Position numbers and translations under genes: made by a program | Notes under the pieces: model-generated | Database searches by the model: none | Seen by the model: the letters and a program-made list of their open reading frames with translations, nothing else | What the model was told of the DNA's origin: nothing | Part shown: one piece after another, positions 9,734-21,005 of the stretch | How positions within the stretch are numbered: position 1 is the stretch's first letter | How the letters are laid out: every line of letters begins with the position of its first letter | NCBI RefSeq assembly: GCF_000716715.1 | Contig: NZ_JNYJ01000036.1 | Span: 206,842-270,841 of the forward strand | Direction: 5' to 3' | Length of the DNA: 64,000 bases | Origin: Dactylosporangium aurantiacum | Lineage (GTDB): Bacteria; Actinomycetota; Actinomycetes; Mycobacteriales; Micromonosporaceae

Positions 9734-10281
9734 GCCTGACCGCCCCCCTTGTAGTGCTCGGCGCCCGCGGACGTGCCGGGGTTGTCGAGCGCGCCGACGT
9801 AGTAGTCCTTCTCCGTCTCGCCGAGACGCATGTCGTGCGGCGGGCGCTCCATGCCGGGCAGCAGCGGCGCGAGCAGCATCTCCTTGGTGAAGATGAGGTC
9901 GCGCCGGTTGTCGCGGGCCAGCTCGTACTCGTTGCTCATGGTCAGCGAACGGGTCGGGCAGGCCTCGATGCACAGACCGCAGAAGATGCAGCGGGCGTAG
10001 TTGATCTGGTACGTCTGGGCATACCGCTCACCGGGCGAGAAGCGCTGCTCCTCGGTGTTGTCGGCGCCCTCGACGAAGATCGCGTCCGCGGGGCACGCCC
10101 ACGCGCACAGCTCGCAGCCGATGCACTTCTCGAGGCCGTCCGGCCACCGGTTGAGGATGTGCCGTCCGTGGTACCGGGGCGCCGGAGGCTTGCGCTGCTC
10201 CGGGTACTCCTCGGTGACCACCTTCTTGAACATGTGCGAGAAGGTGACCCCGAATCCCTTCAGGGTGCCGCCGATGCTCAT
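9730..10281 (-). CDS. nuoI: NADH-quinone oxidoreductase subunit I, 2x[4Fe-4S]
   Basis: 183 residues. Two ferredoxin-type motifs, [12 protein letters not shown] and [12 protein letters not shown], bind clusters N6a and N6b, which pass electrons from NuoG towards N2 in NuoB. The N-terminal amphipathic helix and the [10 protein letters not shown] segment are typical. The start at 10281 overlaps the nuoH stop by four bases. The C-terminus carries an extension beyond the core fold (about residues 150-183). Confidence 0.97.
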   Translation of the reverse strand: MSIGGTLKGFGVTFSHMFKKVVTEEYPEQRKPPAPRYHGRHILNRWPDGLEKCIGCELCAWACPADAIFVEGADNTEEQRFSPGERYAQTYQINYARCIFCGLCIEACPTRSLTMSNEYELARDNRRDLIFTKEMLLAPLLPGMERPPHDMRLGETEKDYYVGALDNPGTSAGAEHYKGGGQA

Positions 10282-11627
10282 GCGTTCTCCTTGCCGGTCG
10301 AGACGGGCTCCCGCTCGACGATCACGCGCTTGGCCCGCGGGCTCGGCGGGACCTCAAGGTTCAGCGGCGGCAACGGGAAGCCCTTGTCGCCACCGACCCG
10401 GCCGCCAGGGTGCGCCTTCGGCATCTCGACCGCCGTCACGTTGCGCCGCGACAGGGCGATCGCCGTGAGGCCGAGCGCCAGCGCGGCGACGATGATCGCG
10501 ACGGAGACGCCGAACTTGCCGAGGGAGCTGAGGTTGTCGCTGTCGATCGTCAGCAGGATGCCGGCGAGCGAAAGGATCCAGATCAGGTTGGCCGGGATCA
10601 GGACCTTCCAGCCGAACCGCATGAACTGGTCGTACCGCAGCCGGGGCAGCGTGCCGCGCAGCCACACGAAGACGAACAGCAGCAGCAGGACCTTGATGGT
10701 GAACCAGAGGACCGGCCACCAGCCCTGGTTGGCGCCGTCCCACAGCGAGATCGGCCACGGGGCGCGCCAACCGCCGAGGAACAGCGTTGCGCACAGGCCC
10801 GAGACGGTGACCATGTTGACGTACTCGGCGAGGAAGAACAGCGCGAACTTCAGCGAGGAGTACTCGGTGTGGAAGCCACCGACCAGCTCCGACTCGGCCT
10901 CGGGAAGGTCGAACGGGGCCCGGTTGGTCTCGCCGACCGCGGCGGTGAAGTAGATCAGGAAGCTCGGCAGCAGCAGGATGCCGTACCAGGCCGGCAGGTC
11001 CGCCTGCCAGCCGCCGATGTCGACGGTGCCGTTGCCGGCCTGCCCCTCGACGATCTGCGAGGTGGACATCGTGCCCGACACCAGGAAGACCGAGACGATC
11101 GACAGGCCCATCGCGACCTCGTACGAGATCATCTGGGCGCTCGAACGCAGGCCACCGAGCAGCGGGTACGTCGAGCCGGAGGCCCAGCCGCCGAGCACGA
11201 CGCCGTAGATGCCCATCGACGAGCACGCCAGCACCAGCAGCACCGCCACCGGGATGTCGGTGAGCTGCAGCGGGCTGTGCGTACCGAAGATCGACACGGT
11301 CGGCCCGAACGGGATCACCGAGAAGGCGGTGAACGCGCAGATCGTGGAGATCACCGGCGCGAAGAAGAAGACGACCTTGTCCGCGAGCCGCGGCATGATG
11401 TCTTCCTTGAACGCCAGCTTCAGGCCGTCCGCGAGGGACTGCAGCAGGCCGAACGGGCCGTTACGGTTCGGGCCGGGCCGGACCTGCATCCGGGCGACGA
11501 CCTTGCGCTCGTACCAGATGGCGAAGAGCGTCATGACGACCAGGAACGCGAAGATCACGACGACCTTGGCGAGCACCAGCCACCAGGGGTCTTTGCCGAA
11601 CTGGTCGAGGTTCTCGGCGAGGATCAT
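10278..11627 (-). CDS. nuoH: NADH-quinone oxidoreductase subunit H
   Basis: 449 residues, about eight membrane helices. Forms the quinone tunnel floor with NuoB/NuoD. Hallmarks: [20 protein letters not shown], the acidic loop around [20 protein letters not shown], and the [20 protein letters not shown] segment. About 45 extra polar residues follow the last helix (from [14 protein letters not shown]), longer than proteobacterial NuoH. The stop overlaps the nuoI start and the start overlaps the nuoG stop, both by four bases. Confidence 0.97.
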   Translation of the reverse strand: MILAENLDQFGKDPWWLVLAKVVVIFAFLVVMTLFAIWYERKVVARMQVRPGPNRNGPFGLLQSLADGLKLAFKEDIMPRLADKVVFFFAPVISTICAFTAFSVIPFGPTVSIFGTHSPLQLTDIPVAVLLVLACSSMGIYGVVLGGWASGSTYPLLGGLRSSAQMISYEVAMGLSIVSVFLVSGTMSTSQIVEGQAGNGTVDIGGWQADLPAWYGILLLPSFLIYFTAAVGETNRAPFDLPEAESELVGGFHTEYSSLKFALFFLAEYVNMVTVSGLCATLFLGGWRAPWPISLWDGANQGWWPVLWFTIKVLLLLFVFVWLRGTLPRLRYDQFMRFGWKVLIPANLIWILSLAGILLTIDSDNLSSLGKFGVSVAIIVAALALGLTAIALSRRNVTAVEMPKAHPGGRVGGDKGFPLPPLNLEVPPSPRAKRVIVEREPVSTGKENA

Positions 11628-14083
11628 GATTTGGTACCCCCAGAGCTGATCTCGACCAGCGCACCTTCGGCGACGCCGAGCGTGCGGCGCAGGGTCGAGC
11701 CGGGTGAGTTCGTCGGGACCCAGACGACCCCGTCGACCATGTCGGCGACCAGAGCCGGCAGGGTGATCGCGCCCCGCTCCGTGCCCACCGTCACCGCGTC
11801 ACCGTCGGCGACCCCGAGGTCGGCGGCGGTGCTCTTGGAGATCCGCACGACCGGCGTGCGGGCGGTGCCGGCCAGGTGGCCGTCGCCGTCCTGCAGCGAA
11901 CCGTTGTCGAGCAGGTGGTGCCAGGAGGCGAGGACCGCCTGGCCGCCGGCCGGCGCGGCGGCCGTGCCGGGGGCGACCGTCGGCACCGTGGCCCGCACGC
12001 TGGCGCGCAGGGCGGTGCCGGTCTCGGCGGTCCCGGGCAGCGGCAGCTCCGCCAGCGTGGCGAGCTGCGCGCGCACCGCGTCGACGTCGCCGACGCCCAG
12101 CTCGATGCCGAGCTCGCGACCCAGCGCGTCGAGGACGCGGGCGTCGCTCATCGCGGCGGTCTTGAGCACCGTGCCGAACGGGCGGACCCGGCCTTCCCAG
12201 TTGACGTACGAACCGGTCTTCTCGACCGCCGGGGCGATCGGCAGGACCACGTCGGCGCGCTTGGCGACGGCGCTGAGCCGCAGCTCCAGGCTGACCACGA
12301 AGCCGACCTCGTCCAGCGCCTGCTCAGCGGCGATCGGGTCGGACAGGTCGGCCGGGTCGACGCCGCCGACGAGCAGCGCGCCGAGCTGGCCGGCCTTGGC
12401 GGCGGCGATGATCGCGTCGGTGTCCCGGCCGGAGGCGCTGGGCAGGACGCCCGCGTCCAGCTGCCACGCGGCGGCGACCTCGCTGCGAGCGGCCGGGTCG
12501 TAGACCGGCCGGCCACCGGGCAGCAGGGTCGGCAGCGCGCCGGCCTCGACCGCGCCGCGGTCACCGGCGCGACGCGGCACCCAGGCGAGCCTGGCGCCGG
12601 TCTCCTCGGCGATGCGCGCCGCGGCGGACAGGCCGCCCTCGACGCCGGCCAGCCGCTCGCCGACGAACAGGATCGCGCCCTCGGCCGACAGCGCCTCGCG
12701 CAGCTGCTCGGACGCGCCGAGCACCTCCGCCTCGGCGCCGGGTGCGGTCAGCAGGACGGTCGCGCCGAGCTTCTCGAACCCGCGGCTGACGAACGGGGCG
12801 ACCGCGAAGCTGGGCAGCCCCCGCTTCAGGTACGTCTTGCGGGCCCGCAGGAAGATGATCGGGCACTCCTCCTCGGGCTCCAGCCCGACGAAGACGACCG
12901 CCCCGGCCCGCTCGATGTCGGCGTACGTGACCTCGACCTTGCCGGCCACGGACGAGCCGAGGAACTCGGTCTCCTCCGCCGACAGCGGGCGGGCCCGGAA
13001 GTCGATGTCGTTGGTGCCGAGGGCGACCCGGGCGAACTTCGAGTACGCGAACGCGTCCTCGACCGTCAGCCGGCCGCCGGTGAGGACGCCGACGCCGCCG
13101 TTGTCCTTCGCGGCGGCGAGGCCCGCGGCCGCGACCGTGAGGGCCTCGGGCCAGCTCGCCTCGCGCAGCTCACCGGTCTTGCTGTCGCGCACCAGCGGCT
13201 TGGTCAGCCGGTCGGTGGCGTTGGTGTACTGGAACGCGAAGCGGCCCTTGTCGCAGTTCCACTCCTCGTTGACCGCCGGGTCGTCGCCCGCCAGGCGGCG
13301 CATGACCTTGCCGCGGCGGTGGTCGGCCCGCTGGTCACAGCCGGCGGCGCAGTGCTCGCACGCGCTGGGCGTGGAGACCAGGTCGAACGGCCGGGCCCGG
13401 AAGCGGTACTGGGCGCTGGTCAGCGCGCCGACCGGGCAGATCTGGATCGTGTTGCCGGAGAAGTACGAGTTGAACGGCGCGTCGTCCTCGGGCGTCTCGG
13501 GGTTGCCCCGGAAGACGCCGATTTGCTCGTTGGACGAGCGCTCCATCAGGTCGATGAACTTGTCGCCGGCGATCTCGTCGGAGAACCGGGTGCAGCGCTG
13601 GCACAGCACGCACCGCTCGCGGTCGAGCAGCACCTGGGTGCTGATCGGCAGCGGCTTCGGGTACTCCCGCTTGTGCTCGACGAACCGGCTCTCGGACTGG
13701 CCGTTGCTCATCGCCTGGTTCTGCAGGGGGCACTCGCCGCCCTTGTCGCAGACCGGGCAGTCGAGCGGGTGGTTGATCAGGAGGAACTCCATGATGCCCT
13801 CTTGGGCCTTCTTGGCCACTTCGGAGGTCATCTGGGTGCGGACCACCATGCCTTCGGCGACCGGCTGCGTGCACGAGGCCACCGGCTTGCGCTGGCCCTC
13901 GATGTCGACCAGGCACTGGCGGCACGCGCCGGCCGGGGCCAGCAGCGGGTGGTCGCAGAAGCGGGGGATGGAGATGCCGATCTGCTCGGCGGCCCGGATG
14001 ACGAGCGCGCCCTTGGGTGCCTCGACCTCGATGCCGTCGATGGTCAGCTTGACCGTGTCGGCCTTCGGAACGACGTCCGTCAT
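11624..14083 (-). CDS. nuoG: NADH-quinone oxidoreductase subunit G
   Basis: 819 residues. Order: N-terminal [2Fe-2S] domain with Cys43, Cys54, Cys57, Cys71 (N1b); [17 protein letters not shown] with His/Cys ligands (N5) and CVLCQRC plus ICPVG (N4); then a molybdopterin-oxidoreductase-like domain starting with CEHCAAGC and a later NCDKG, which should bind the extra cluster N7 found in only some bacteria. The molybdopterin domain is structural and has no catalytic cofactor in complex I. The C-terminus has a formate-dehydrogenase-like beta barrel. The ATG at 14083 overlaps the nuoF stop by one base. Confidence 0.97.
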   Translation of the reverse strand: MTDVVPKADTVKLTIDGIEVEAPKGALVIRAAEQIGISIPRFCDHPLLAPAGACRQCLVDIEGQRKPVASCTQPVAEGMVVRTQMTSEVAKKAQEGIMEFLLINHPLDCPVCDKGGECPLQNQAMSNGQSESRFVEHKREYPKPLPISTQVLLDRERCVLCQRCTRFSDEIAGDKFIDLMERSSNEQIGVFRGNPETPEDDAPFNSYFSGNTIQICPVGALTSAQYRFRARPFDLVSTPSACEHCAAGCDQRADHRRGKVMRRLAGDDPAVNEEWNCDKGRFAFQYTNATDRLTKPLVRDSKTGELREASWPEALTVAAAGLAAAKDNGGVGVLTGGRLTVEDAFAYSKFARVALGTNDIDFRARPLSAEETEFLGSSVAGKVEVTYADIERAGAVVFVGLEPEEECPIIFLRARKTYLKRGLPSFAVAPFVSRGFEKLGATVLLTAPGAEAEVLGASEQLREALSAEGAILFVGERLAGVEGGLSAAARIAEETGARLAWVPRRAGDRGAVEAGALPTLLPGGRPVYDPAARSEVAAAWQLDAGVLPSASGRDTDAIIAAAKAGQLGALLVGGVDPADLSDPIAAEQALDEVGFVVSLELRLSAVAKRADVVLPIAPAVEKTGSYVNWEGRVRPFGTVLKTAAMSDARVLDALGRELGIELGVGDVDAVRAQLATLAELPLPGTAETGTALRASVRATVPTVAPGTAAAPAGGQAVLASWHHLLDNGSLQDGDGHLAGTARTPVVRISKSTAADLGVADGDAVTVGTERGAITLPALVADMVDGVVWVPTNSPGSTLRRTLGVAEGALVEISSGGTKS

Positions 14084-15405
14084 CAGTGGGCTCCTACCAG
14101 TTCGCCCTTGAACATCGGAGTCTTGCGGCCCTCGATGTAGTCCAGGTAGTCCTGCTTGAAGTACTTGATCGAGGACGTCACCGGGCTCGTCGCACCGTCA
14201 CCGAGCGCGCAGAACGAGCGCCCGAGCAGGTTGTCGCAGGCGTCCAGCAGGGTGTCGAGGTCCTGGTGGGTGCCCTGGCCGGCGAGGATGCGGTGCAGGA
14301 TCCGCACCATCCAGTAGTTGCCCTCGCGGCACGGCGTGCACTTGCCGCAGGACTCGTGGTGGTAGAAGGCGATCCACCGGTACGTGGCGTAGACGATGTC
14401 GTCCTGGTCCGAGAAGACCTGCACGGCCGTCGTGCCGAGCATCGTGCCGACGCCCGCCATGCCCTCGAAGTCCATCGGCACGTCGAGGTGCTCGTCGGTG
14501 AGCATCGGCGTCGACGACCCGCCCGGCGTCCAGAACTTCAGCTTGTGGCCGGGCTGCATGCCACCGGCCAGGTCGATGAGCTGCCGCAGCGTCACGCCGA
14601 GGGAGCACTCGAACTGGCCGGGGTTGTTGACCCGCCCCGAGATCGAGTAGATCTTCGGGCCGGGCGACTTCTCGGTGCCCATGCTGCGGAACCAGGCCGA
14701 GCCGCCGAGCACGATGTACGGGACGCTGGCGATCGTCTCAACGTTGTTGACGACCGTGGGCGAGGCGTACAGGCCGTGCGTGGCCGGGAACGGCGGACGC
14801 AGCCGGGGCTGGCCGCGGTAACCCTCCAGCGAGTCCAGCAGCGCCGTCTCCTCGCCGCAGATGTAGGCGCCCGCTCCACTGTGGACGACCAGGTCCAGGT
14901 CGAAGCCGCTGCCGAGGATGTTCTTGCCGAGGTACCCCTTGGCGTACGCCTGCTGGACCGCGGCGCGCAGGCGGCGGGCGGAGTGCACGGCCTCGCCGCG
15001 GATGTAGATCGCGGCGAAGTTGGCCCGGATCGCGTAGGAGGCGATGATGACGCCTTCCACCAGCGCGTGCGGGTCGGCCATCATCAGCGGCAGGTCCTTG
15101 CAGGTGCCCGGCTCGCCCTCGTCGGCGTTGACCACCAGGTAGTGCGGCTTGCCGTCGTTCTGCGGGATGAAGCCCCACTTCATGCCGGTGGGGAAGCCGG
15201 CGCCGCCGCGGCCGCGCAGGCCCGAGTCCTTGACCAGCTGGATCAGCTCGTCGGGGTGGGCCTTGAATGCCTTGCGCAGCGCGGTGTAGCCGTCGAGCCG
15301 CTCGTACACGTCGATCTTCCACGCGTCGGGCGACAGCCAGCGCTTGGTCAGCACGGGCGTCAGCTTCGACAGCGACTCCTGGGAAGGCTGGTAGTCGAGC
15401 GTCAC
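14083..15405 (-). CDS. nuoF: NADH-quinone oxidoreductase subunit F, NADH/FMN site
   Basis: 440 residues from the GTG at 15405, coupled to the nuoE stop by GTGA. Rossmann-like NADH/FMN-binding segment [16 protein letters not shown] and the [16 protein letters not shown] stretch are intact; the [12 protein letters not shown] motif with a downstream Cys binds [4Fe-4S] cluster N3. It oxidises NADH and passes electrons via FMN to the iron-sulphur chain. Length matches the family. The frame is open upstream within nuoE but that part is a shadow. Confidence 0.97.
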   Translation of the reverse strand: MTLDYQPSQESLSKLTPVLTKRWLSPDAWKIDVYERLDGYTALRKAFKAHPDELIQLVKDSGLRGRGGAGFPTGMKWGFIPQNDGKPHYLVVNADEGEPGTCKDLPLMMADPHALVEGVIIASYAIRANFAAIYIRGEAVHSARRLRAAVQQAYAKGYLGKNILGSGFDLDLVVHSGAGAYICGEETALLDSLEGYRGQPRLRPPFPATHGLYASPTVVNNVETIASVPYIVLGGSAWFRSMGTEKSPGPKIYSISGRVNNPGQFECSLGVTLRQLIDLAGGMQPGHKLKFWTPGGSSTPMLTDEHLDVPMDFEGMAGVGTMLGTTAVQVFSDQDDIVYATYRWIAFYHHESCGKCTPCREGNYWMVRILHRILAGQGTHQDLDTLLDACDNLLGRSFCALGDGATSPVTSSIKYFKQDYLDYIEGRKTPMFKGELVGAH

Positions 15406-16199
15406 GCCTTCGCCTCCTTCACTGCGTCTTTCTGCGGCATGGGGCTGTCGCCGGCCGGCTTGGCGTCCGAGGCCGCCTTCGGCATGGTCTCGGCCGGCTT
15501 CGGCGCCGGGGCCTCGTCCTTCTTGCCGATCGGGGTCTCCGGGTCGAAGCCCGGCACCGCGATGCCGAACCGCTCCGCGAGCCGGTTGCCGGCGAGGGTC
15601 GGCCCGCCCGCGGGACCGTCGGCGATCACGTCGTCGCCCCGGTCGTCGGCGAAGCCGGCCAGCTGGACCGCCATCTCCTTGAGCGTGCACAGCCGCGTGC
15701 CGCGGGTCGGCTGCGGGCGCTCGCCGTTCTGCAGCTGCTTCACCAGGGTGAGCGCGCTGTCCTCGGTGATCTGGTCGAAGAACTCGTAGTTGACCGTCAT
15801 CACCGGGGCGTAGTCGCAGGCGGCCAGGCACTCGGCGTGCTCGAGCGTGATCTTGCCGTCGGCCGTGGTCTCGTCGTGGTCGACACCCAGGTAGTCGCGC
15901 AGCGCCTCGTACGCCTTGTCGCCGCCGAGCACACCGCACATGGTGTTGGTGCAGACGGAGACGAGCCAGTCGCCGGTCGGCTTGCGCTTGTACATGGTGT
16001 AGAACGTGGCCACCGCGCCGACCTGGGCCTTGGTGATGCCGAGGATCTCGGCGCAGAAGGCGATGCCCTCCGGCGACACGTAGCCCTGCTCCGACTGCAC
16101 CAGGTGCAGCAGCGGCAGCAGTGCCGAGCGCGACCGGCCTTCGGGGTACCGCGCGATGATCTGCCGCGCACGTTCGTGCGTGACCTCACTGAACGCCAT
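15402..16199 (-). CDS. nuoE: NADH-quinone oxidoreductase subunit E with extended C-terminal tail
   Basis: 265 residues. Thioredoxin-like [2Fe-2S] domain (about 1-165) with cluster N1a ligands in CTNTMCG and CLAACDYAP. The last 90-100 residues are Ala/Pro/Lys-rich and low in complexity (TPIGKKDEAPAPKPAETMPK), giving a protein about 100 residues longer than E. coli NuoE. The tail sits before the nuoF start and has no recognisable domain. Start ATG 16199 overlaps the nuoD stop by one base. Confidence 0.95.
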   Translation of the reverse strand: MAFSEVTHERARQIIARYPEGRSRSALLPLLHLVQSEQGYVSPEGIAFCAEILGITKAQVGAVATFYTMYKRKPTGDWLVSVCTNTMCGVLGGDKAYEALRDYLGVDHDETTADGKITLEHAECLAACDYAPVMTVNYEFFDQITEDSALTLVKQLQNGERPQPTRGTRLCTLKEMAVQLAGFADDRGDDVIADGPAGGPTLAGNRLAERFGIAVPGFDPETPIGKKDEAPAPKPAETMPKAASDAKPAGDSPMPQKDAVKEAKA

Positions 16200-17515
16200 T
16201 AACGATCACACCCACCCATGACGGGGTCGAGCGAGGCGCCGCCCACGATGACGTCGGCGAGCAGCCCGCCCTCGGCCATCGCCGGAATAGCCTGCAGGTT
16301 GACGAAGCTGGGCTCCCGGTAGTGCACCCGGTAGGGCCGGGTGCCTCCGTCGGAGACCGCGTGCACGCCGAGCTCGCCGCGGGGCGCCTCGATCGGCACG
16401 TACACCTGGCCGGCCGGCACCCGGAAGCCCTCGGTGACCAGCTTGAAGTGGTGGATCAGGGCCTCCATCGACTGGCCCATGATCTTCGCGACGTGGTCCA
16501 GCGAGTTGCCGAGGCCGTCGCCGCCGATCGCCAGCTGCGCCGGCCAGGCGATCTTCTTGTCGCCGATCATGATCGGGCCGGGCTCGAGCCTGTCCATGGC
16601 CTGCTGGATGATCCGCACCGACTGGCGCATCTCGTTGAGCCGGACCATGTAGCGGCCCCACGCGTCGCCGGTCGGCTCGGTGGGGACCTCGAAGTCGTAC
16701 GTCTCGTAGCCGAGGTACGGCTGCTGCTTGCGGATGTCCCAGCCGAGACCCGCGGAGCGCAGCACCGGGCCGGTGATGCCCAGCGCCAGGCAGCCGGTCA
16801 CGTCGAGCACGGCCACGCCCTGCGTGCGCTCGCGCCAGATCGTGTTGCCCGACAGCAGGTCCTCGTACATGTCGATGCGCTCGGGCATCCAGGTCAGGAA
16901 CTCCCGGATCTTCGCGGCCGCTTCCTCGGGCAGGTCCTGGGCCAGGCCGCCGGGGCGGATGTACGCGTGGTTCATCCGCAGGCCGGAGGCCAGCTCGAAG
17001 ATGTCGAGGATGTACTCGCGCTCACGGAAGCCGTAGATCATCATCGACAGCGCGCCGAGCTCCATGCCCGTCGTCGCCAGCCACACCAGGTGGGAGGAGA
17101 CCCGGTTGAGCTCCATCATGAGCACGCGGATCGTCTTCGCCCGCTCGGTGATCTGGTCCTCGATGCCGAGCAGCTTCTCCACCGCGAGGCAGTAGCCGGT
17201 CTCGTTGAACATCGGCGCGAGGTAGTCCATGCGCGTGACGAACGTGGTCCCCTGGGTCCAGTTGCGGAACTCCAGGTTCTTCTCGATGCCGGTGTGCAGG
17301 TAGCCGATGACGGTGCGGGCCTCGGTGACCGTCTCGCCTTCCAGCTCCAGGACCAGCCGGAGCACGCCGTGGGTCGACGGGTGCTGCGGACCCATGTTGA
17401 CGACGATGCGCTCCTCGGAGCCCGCCTCGTTGACGACCGTGTCCCAGTCGCCGCCGGTGACGGTGAAGACCCGGCCTTCCGTGGTCTCGCGAGCGCTTGC
17501 GTAATCGGTGGTCAC
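16199..17515 (-). CDS. nuoD: NADH-quinone oxidoreductase subunit D
   Basis: 438 residues, GTG start at 17515 with GGAGGAG six bases upstream, overlapping the nuoC stop as GTGA. Descended from [NiFe]-hydrogenase large subunit and forms the quinone head-group site with Nuo[21 protein letters not shown] contains the His involved in quinone binding, and the conserved Tyr lies in the region around [20 protein letters not shown]. The C-terminus ends near [17 protein letters not shown], as typical. NuoC and NuoD are separate here, unlike the fused E. coli protein. Confidence 0.97.
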   Translation of the reverse strand: MTTDYASARETTEGRVFTVTGGDWDTVVNEAGSEERIVVNMGPQHPSTHGVLRLVLELEGETVTEARTVIGYLHTGIEKNLEFRNWTQGTTFVTRMDYLAPMFNETGYCLAVEKLLGIEDQITERAKTIRVLMMELNRVSSHLVWLATTGMELGALSMMIYGFREREYILDIFELASGLRMNHAYIRPGGLAQDLPEEAAAKIREFLTWMPERIDMYEDLLSGNTIWRERTQGVAVLDVTGCLALGITGPVLRSAGLGWDIRKQQPYLGYETYDFEVPTEPTGDAWGRYMVRLNEMRQSVRIIQQAMDRLEPGPIMIGDKKIAWPAQLAIGGDGLGNSLDHVAKIMGQSMEALIHHFKLVTEGFRVPAGQVYVPIEAPRGELGVHAVSDGGTRPYRVHYREPSFVNLQAIPAMAEGGLLADVIVGGASLDPVMGGCDR

Positions 17516-18246
17516 TGGTAACTCCTCCGCTGGTCCGGCGGTGGGATCTCGGCGCCCTTGTACTCGACCGGCACGCCGCCGAGCGGGTAGTCCTTCCGCT
17601 GCGGGAAGCCCTCCCAGTCGTCGGGCATCAGGATGCGGGTCAGGTTCGGGTGGCCGTCGAAGACGATGCCGAACATGTCGTAGGTCTCCCGCTCCTGCCA
17701 GTCGGCGGTCGGGTACACCTTGGTGACGCTCGGCAGGTGCGGGTCCTCGGCGGTGACCGCCGCCTCCAGCCGGATGCGGCGGCGGAACGTCATCGAGGTC
17801 AGGTGGTAGACGGCGTGCAGCCGCCGGCCGTCGGAGCCGAGGTAGTCGACGCCGGACACCGACGACAGCAGCTCGAAGCGCAGCGCCGGGTCGTCCCGCA
17901 TGATCTGCGCGACCTCGGCGATCCGCTCGGGCACCACGTGCAGCGTCAGCTCGCCGCGGTCGACCACGACCCGCTCGATCGCGTCGTCGAAGCCCGGGTA
18001 GGCCTCCTCGAGCCCGTCGACGACCTCGTCGAAGTACCCGCCGAACGGCCGCGGCGAGTCCAGCTCGACCGCGCGGCGCCGGCGGAGACCGCCGAAGCCC
18101 GAGGTGTCGCCGGTGCCGTGGACACCGAACATGCCCCGGCCCGCGGCGATGGACGGCGGGTAGTCGGCTGGAGCGCCGGTCTGTGCGCCGGTCGGCGGCG
18201 CGGCGGCCGGGACGCCGCTCGGTTCCACATTGGACGGGCTGGTCAC
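17512..18246 (-). CDS. nuoC: NADH-quinone oxidoreductase subunit C
   Basis: 244 residues from the GTG at 18246, which has an excellent GGAGGAG site four bases upstream and overlaps the nuoB stop (GTGA). The 30-kDa subunit core spans roughly residues 70-220, with [20 protein letters not shown] and [16 protein letters not shown] as diagnostic segments. The first 60-65 residues are Pro/Ala-rich and unstructured in appearance, an extension absent from E. coli but usual in actinomycetes. It is part of the peripheral arm contacting NuoD. Confidence 0.96.
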   Translation of the reverse strand: MTSPSNVEPSGVPAAAPPTGAQTGAPADYPPSIAAGRGMFGVHGTGDTSGFGGLRRRRAVELDSPRPFGGYFDEVVDGLEEAYPGFDDAIERVVVDRGELTLHVVPERIAEVAQIMRDDPALRFELLSSVSGVDYLGSDGRRLHAVYHLTSMTFRRRIRLEAAVTAEDPHLPSVTKVYPTADWQERETYDMFGIVFDGHPNLTRILMPDDWEGFPQRKDYPLGGVPVEYKGAEIPPPDQRRSYQ

Positions 18247-18914
18247 TTCGCTCCTCCGGACAGGTTCGCCCGCTCTTCCATCCACTTCTGGATGCGCAGC
18301 TGCTCCTCGCGGCCCTGAGCGACGGCCTTGGTCCACTCGGCGCGCTTGGCCTTGTCGAACCGGTAGCTCGACGGCATCGCGCCCGGCGCGACGATCGGCG
18401 CGCCGTCGCGCTCGACGCGGGCCTCGATCATGCGGCGGCGGCGGTCACCGAGCGGCTCGGCCATCACCTTGTCGTGCAGACGCAGGATCGCGTCGATCAG
18501 CATCTCCGGCCGCGGCGGGCAGCCCGGGAGGTACATGTCGACGGGCACGATGTGATCGACGCCCTGCACGATCGCGTAGTTGTTGAACATGCCGCCGCTG
18601 GACGCGCACACGCCCATCGAGAGCACCCAGCGGGGCTCCGGCATCTGGTCGTAGATCTGGCGCAGGACCGGGGCCATCTTCTGGCTGACCCGGCCGGCGA
18701 CGATCATCAGGTCGGCCTGGCGGGGGCTGGCCCGGAAGACCTCCATGCCGAACCGCGCCAGGTCATACCGCGCGGCGCCGGTCGCCATCATCTCGATGGC
18801 ACAACAGGCCAGACCGAAGGTGGCGGGCCAGAAGCTCGCCTTGCGCGACCAGTTGACCAGCTTCTCGACGGTGGTCAGCAGTACGCCGGTCGGTACCTTT
18901 TCCTCGATGCCCAT
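18243..18914 (-). CDS. nuoB: NADH-quinone oxidoreductase subunit B, cluster N2
   Basis: 223 residues. The tandem cysteines Cys37-Cys38 in [13 protein letters not shown], the Cys of [15 protein letters not shown] and the Cys of [10 protein letters not shown] bind [4Fe-4S] cluster N2, the electron donor to menaquinone. About 50 residues after the core (from [20 protein letters not shown]) form a polar tail. The start lies three bases after the nuoA stop. Confidence 0.97.
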   Translation of the reverse strand: MGIEEKVPTGVLLTTVEKLVNWSRKASFWPATFGLACCAIEMMATGAARYDLARFGMEVFRASPRQADLMIVAGRVSQKMAPVLRQIYDQMPEPRWVLSMGVCASSGGMFNNYAIVQGVDHIVPVDMYLPGCPPRPEMLIDAILRLHDKVMAEPLGDRRRRMIEARVERDGAPIVAPGAMPSSYRFDKAKRAEWTKAVAQGREEQLRIQKWMEERANLSGGAK

Positions 18915-18917
18915 GGC

Positions 18918-19283
18918 TCAGTCCCAATCCAGCCCGCCGCGCCGCCACACGTAGGCGAACGCGACGAACACCGTGACGATGAACAGGATCATCTCCACGA
19001 ACCCGAAGAGGCCGAGCATGCCGAAGTTCACGGCCCACGGGTACAGGAAGATGATCTCGATGTCGAAGACGATGAAGAGCATCGCGGTCAGGTAGAACTT
19101 GACCGGGAAGCGGCCACCACCGACGGGCTGCGGAGTGGGCTCGATGCCGCACTCGTAGGCGTCAAGCTTCGCCTTGTTGAAGCGGCGCGGCCCGACGAAC
19201 GGGGCCACCGCGACGGAGAACAGGGCGAAGCCCGCGGCGAGGGCGAAGAGTCCGAGGATAGGTACGTACGGCGCGAGCGACAT
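18918..19283 (-). CDS. nuoA: NADH-quinone oxidoreductase subunit A, first gene of the operon
   Basis: 121 residues, ATG at 19283 with GGAG seven bases upstream; an upstream in-frame start near 19337 is less likely because it lacks a ribosome site and adds a non-family N-terminus. Three membrane helices and the signature [20 protein letters not shown] followed by [20 protein letters not shown]. It caps the quinone cavity with NuoH and NuoJ. It opens the 14-gene operon; the promoter must lie within 19284-19448, where no consensus box stands out. Confidence 0.96.
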   Translation of the reverse strand: MSLAPYVPILGLFALAAGFALFSVAVAPFVGPRRFNKAKLDAYECGIEPTPQPVGGGRFPVKFYLTAMLFIVFDIEIIFLYPWAVNFGMLGLFGFVEMILFIVTVFVAFAYVWRRGGLDWD

Positions 19284-19373
19284 CGTGCTGCTCCGTCCTT
19301 TCGGCGAGCCCGCGGGGCTGCCGCCCCTGGGGACCACTCAAGCTGTATGCGGTTTAACACTATTCGGTGATGT

Positions 19374-19391
19374 CCGGACGGCTTCGTCCGG
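19374..19391 (-). terminator. Short hairpin after menJ-like gene
   Basis: CCGGACG (19374-19380) and CGTCCGG (19385-19391) form a seven-pair stem with a GCTT loop, about 58 bases beyond the stop of the minus-strand reductase and upstream of nuoA. It may separate the two transcription units, but no U tract follows. Confidence 0.4.
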
Positions 19392-19448
19392 GGCACCCCA
19401 AATGCGGCTTTGGGCTGTGCTTTTAGCTCTCGACCGCACTGCCGGCGC

Positions 19449-20723
19449 TCACGCCGCGGGTGCGATGCGGGTCATTGCGTTGATCACGCGGTCCATGGCG
19501 TCGCCGCCTCGCGGGTCCGTGAGGTTGGCGAGGAGCTTCAGCACGAACCGCATGAGCATGGGGTGGGGCATGCCGTGCTTGGTGGCCATCCGCATCACCT
19601 GCGGCTGACCGATGAGCTTCACGAAGATGTTGCCGAGCCGGTAGTAACCGCCGTAGCGCGCCTTGAGCTCGGCGGGGTAGTTGGCGAGCACCCGCTCGCG
19701 CGAGGTGCCCTGCGGGCGGGCGAGAGCCTGGATGGCGATCTCCGCCGCCAGCTCGCCGGACTCCATGGCATACGCGATGCCCTCCCCGTTGAACGGGTTG
19801 ACCATGCCGCCGGTGTCACCCACCAGCAGCACGCCCCGGGTGTAGTGCGGCACCCGGTTGAAGCCCATGGGCAGGGCGGCACCCTGTGGCTTGCCGTCGG
19901 CGTTGGCCGGGTCCGACAGGCCCCACTCGGCCGGCGTGTTGTCCAGCCAGTCGGCGAGCAGCGTCTTGTAGTTGGTCTTGCCGTAGGCCACGCTGCTGTT
20001 GAGCACGCCGAGGCCGACGTTGACCCGGCCGTCGCCGAGGCCGAAGATCCAACCGTAACCCGGCAGCAGCTTGTCGCCGGACTCCCGGCTGCGCAGCTCC
20101 AGCCACGACTCCAGGTAGTCGTCGTCGTGCCGGAACTCACTGCGGAAGTATTGCCGGACCGCCACGCCCATCGGCCGGTCCTCACGCTTGGCGATGCCCA
20201 GCGCGAGCGCGAACCGGCCGGAGACCCCGTCGGCGGCGATGACCAGGGGCGCGCGGAACTCCAGCGGCTCCTTGCCGGGCCCGGTCGCGGTCACGCCGAC
20301 CACCCGGCCGGTGCGGTCGAGGATCGGCCCCGTCACCGGCGTGCCGGTGCGCAGCACGGCGCCCGCGTCCGTCGCCGCCGTGGCCAGCATCTGGTCGAAG
20401 TCCATGCGGGTGCGGGTCAGGCCGTAGTCCGGGTAGCTGGCGAGCTCGGGCCAGTCCAGCTCGAGCCGGACGCCACCACCGATGACGCGCAGGCCGCGGT
20501 TGCGCAGCCAGCCCTTCTCCTCGGTGGTGTCGATGCCCATCTTGATCAGCTGCTTGACCGCACGAGGGGTCAGCCCGTCGCCGCAGACCTTTTCCCGGGG
20601 GAACTCGGTCTTCTCCAGCAACAGCACCCGCAGCCCGTGCCGGGCCAGGTGGAACGCGGCGGACGACCCGCCGGGCCCAGCGCCGACGACGATGACATCC
20701 GCGTCGTTTCCAGTGTCGGTCAC
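19449..20723 (-). CDS. menJ: FAD-dependent geranylgeranyl-reductase-family protein, MenJ-like
   Basis: 424 residues from the GTG at 20723, preceded by GGAGGTGA five bases away; a GTG three codons earlier overlaps that site and is unlikely. N-terminal FAD-binding VVGAGPGGSSAAFHL, then REKVCGDGLTPRAVKQL, a signature of the geranylgeranyl reductase family, and a second FAD motif RGVLLVGDTGGMVNPFNGEG. The family includes M. tuberculosis MenJ, which saturates one isoprene bond of menaquinone. Location between nuo and menG/mqnC supports that role here; other polyprenyl reductase substrates cannot be excluded. Confidence 0.85.
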   Translation of the reverse strand: MTDTGNDADVIVVGAGPGGSSAAFHLARHGLRVLLLEKTEFPREKVCGDGLTPRAVKQLIKMGIDTTEEKGWLRNRGLRVIGGGVRLELDWPELASYPDYGLTRTRMDFDQMLATAATDAGAVLRTGTPVTGPILDRTGRVVGVTATGPGKEPLEFRAPLVIAADGVSGRFALALGIAKREDRPMGVAVRQYFRSEFRHDDDYLESWLELRSRESGDKLLPGYGWIFGLGDGRVNVGLGVLNSSVAYGKTNYKTLLADWLDNTPAEWGLSDPANADGKPQGAALPMGFNRVPHYTRGVLLVGDTGGMVNPFNGEGIAYAMESGELAAEIAIQALARPQGTSRERVLANYPAELKARYGGYYRLGNIFVKLIGQPQVMRMATKHGMPHPMLMRFVLKLLANLTDPRGGDAMDRVINAMTRIAPAA

Positions 20724-21005
20724 AGCCGTCACCTCCTGCCCTTCGTCACGCTGACCGGTGGTTTCCGGCTCGTGAAAGTCTTCACAAAGTCACTCTGGTG
20801 GGAGTCTAGAACCGCGGAGCGGCCCACTGTCGGTTAGGCGACCCTAAGTTGTCACCCGAGCGGTCACCTAGATCGGCAAATCGGACGACAAGGCACTGGT
20901 AGGTCGGTATCGGCGCGGTGGCAAATAGCGATCATCGTGGTGGGTTATCCACAGAAAATTCTTGTGCGTCGACTTCGGATGGGTACATGACGATCCTCGG
21001 ACATC

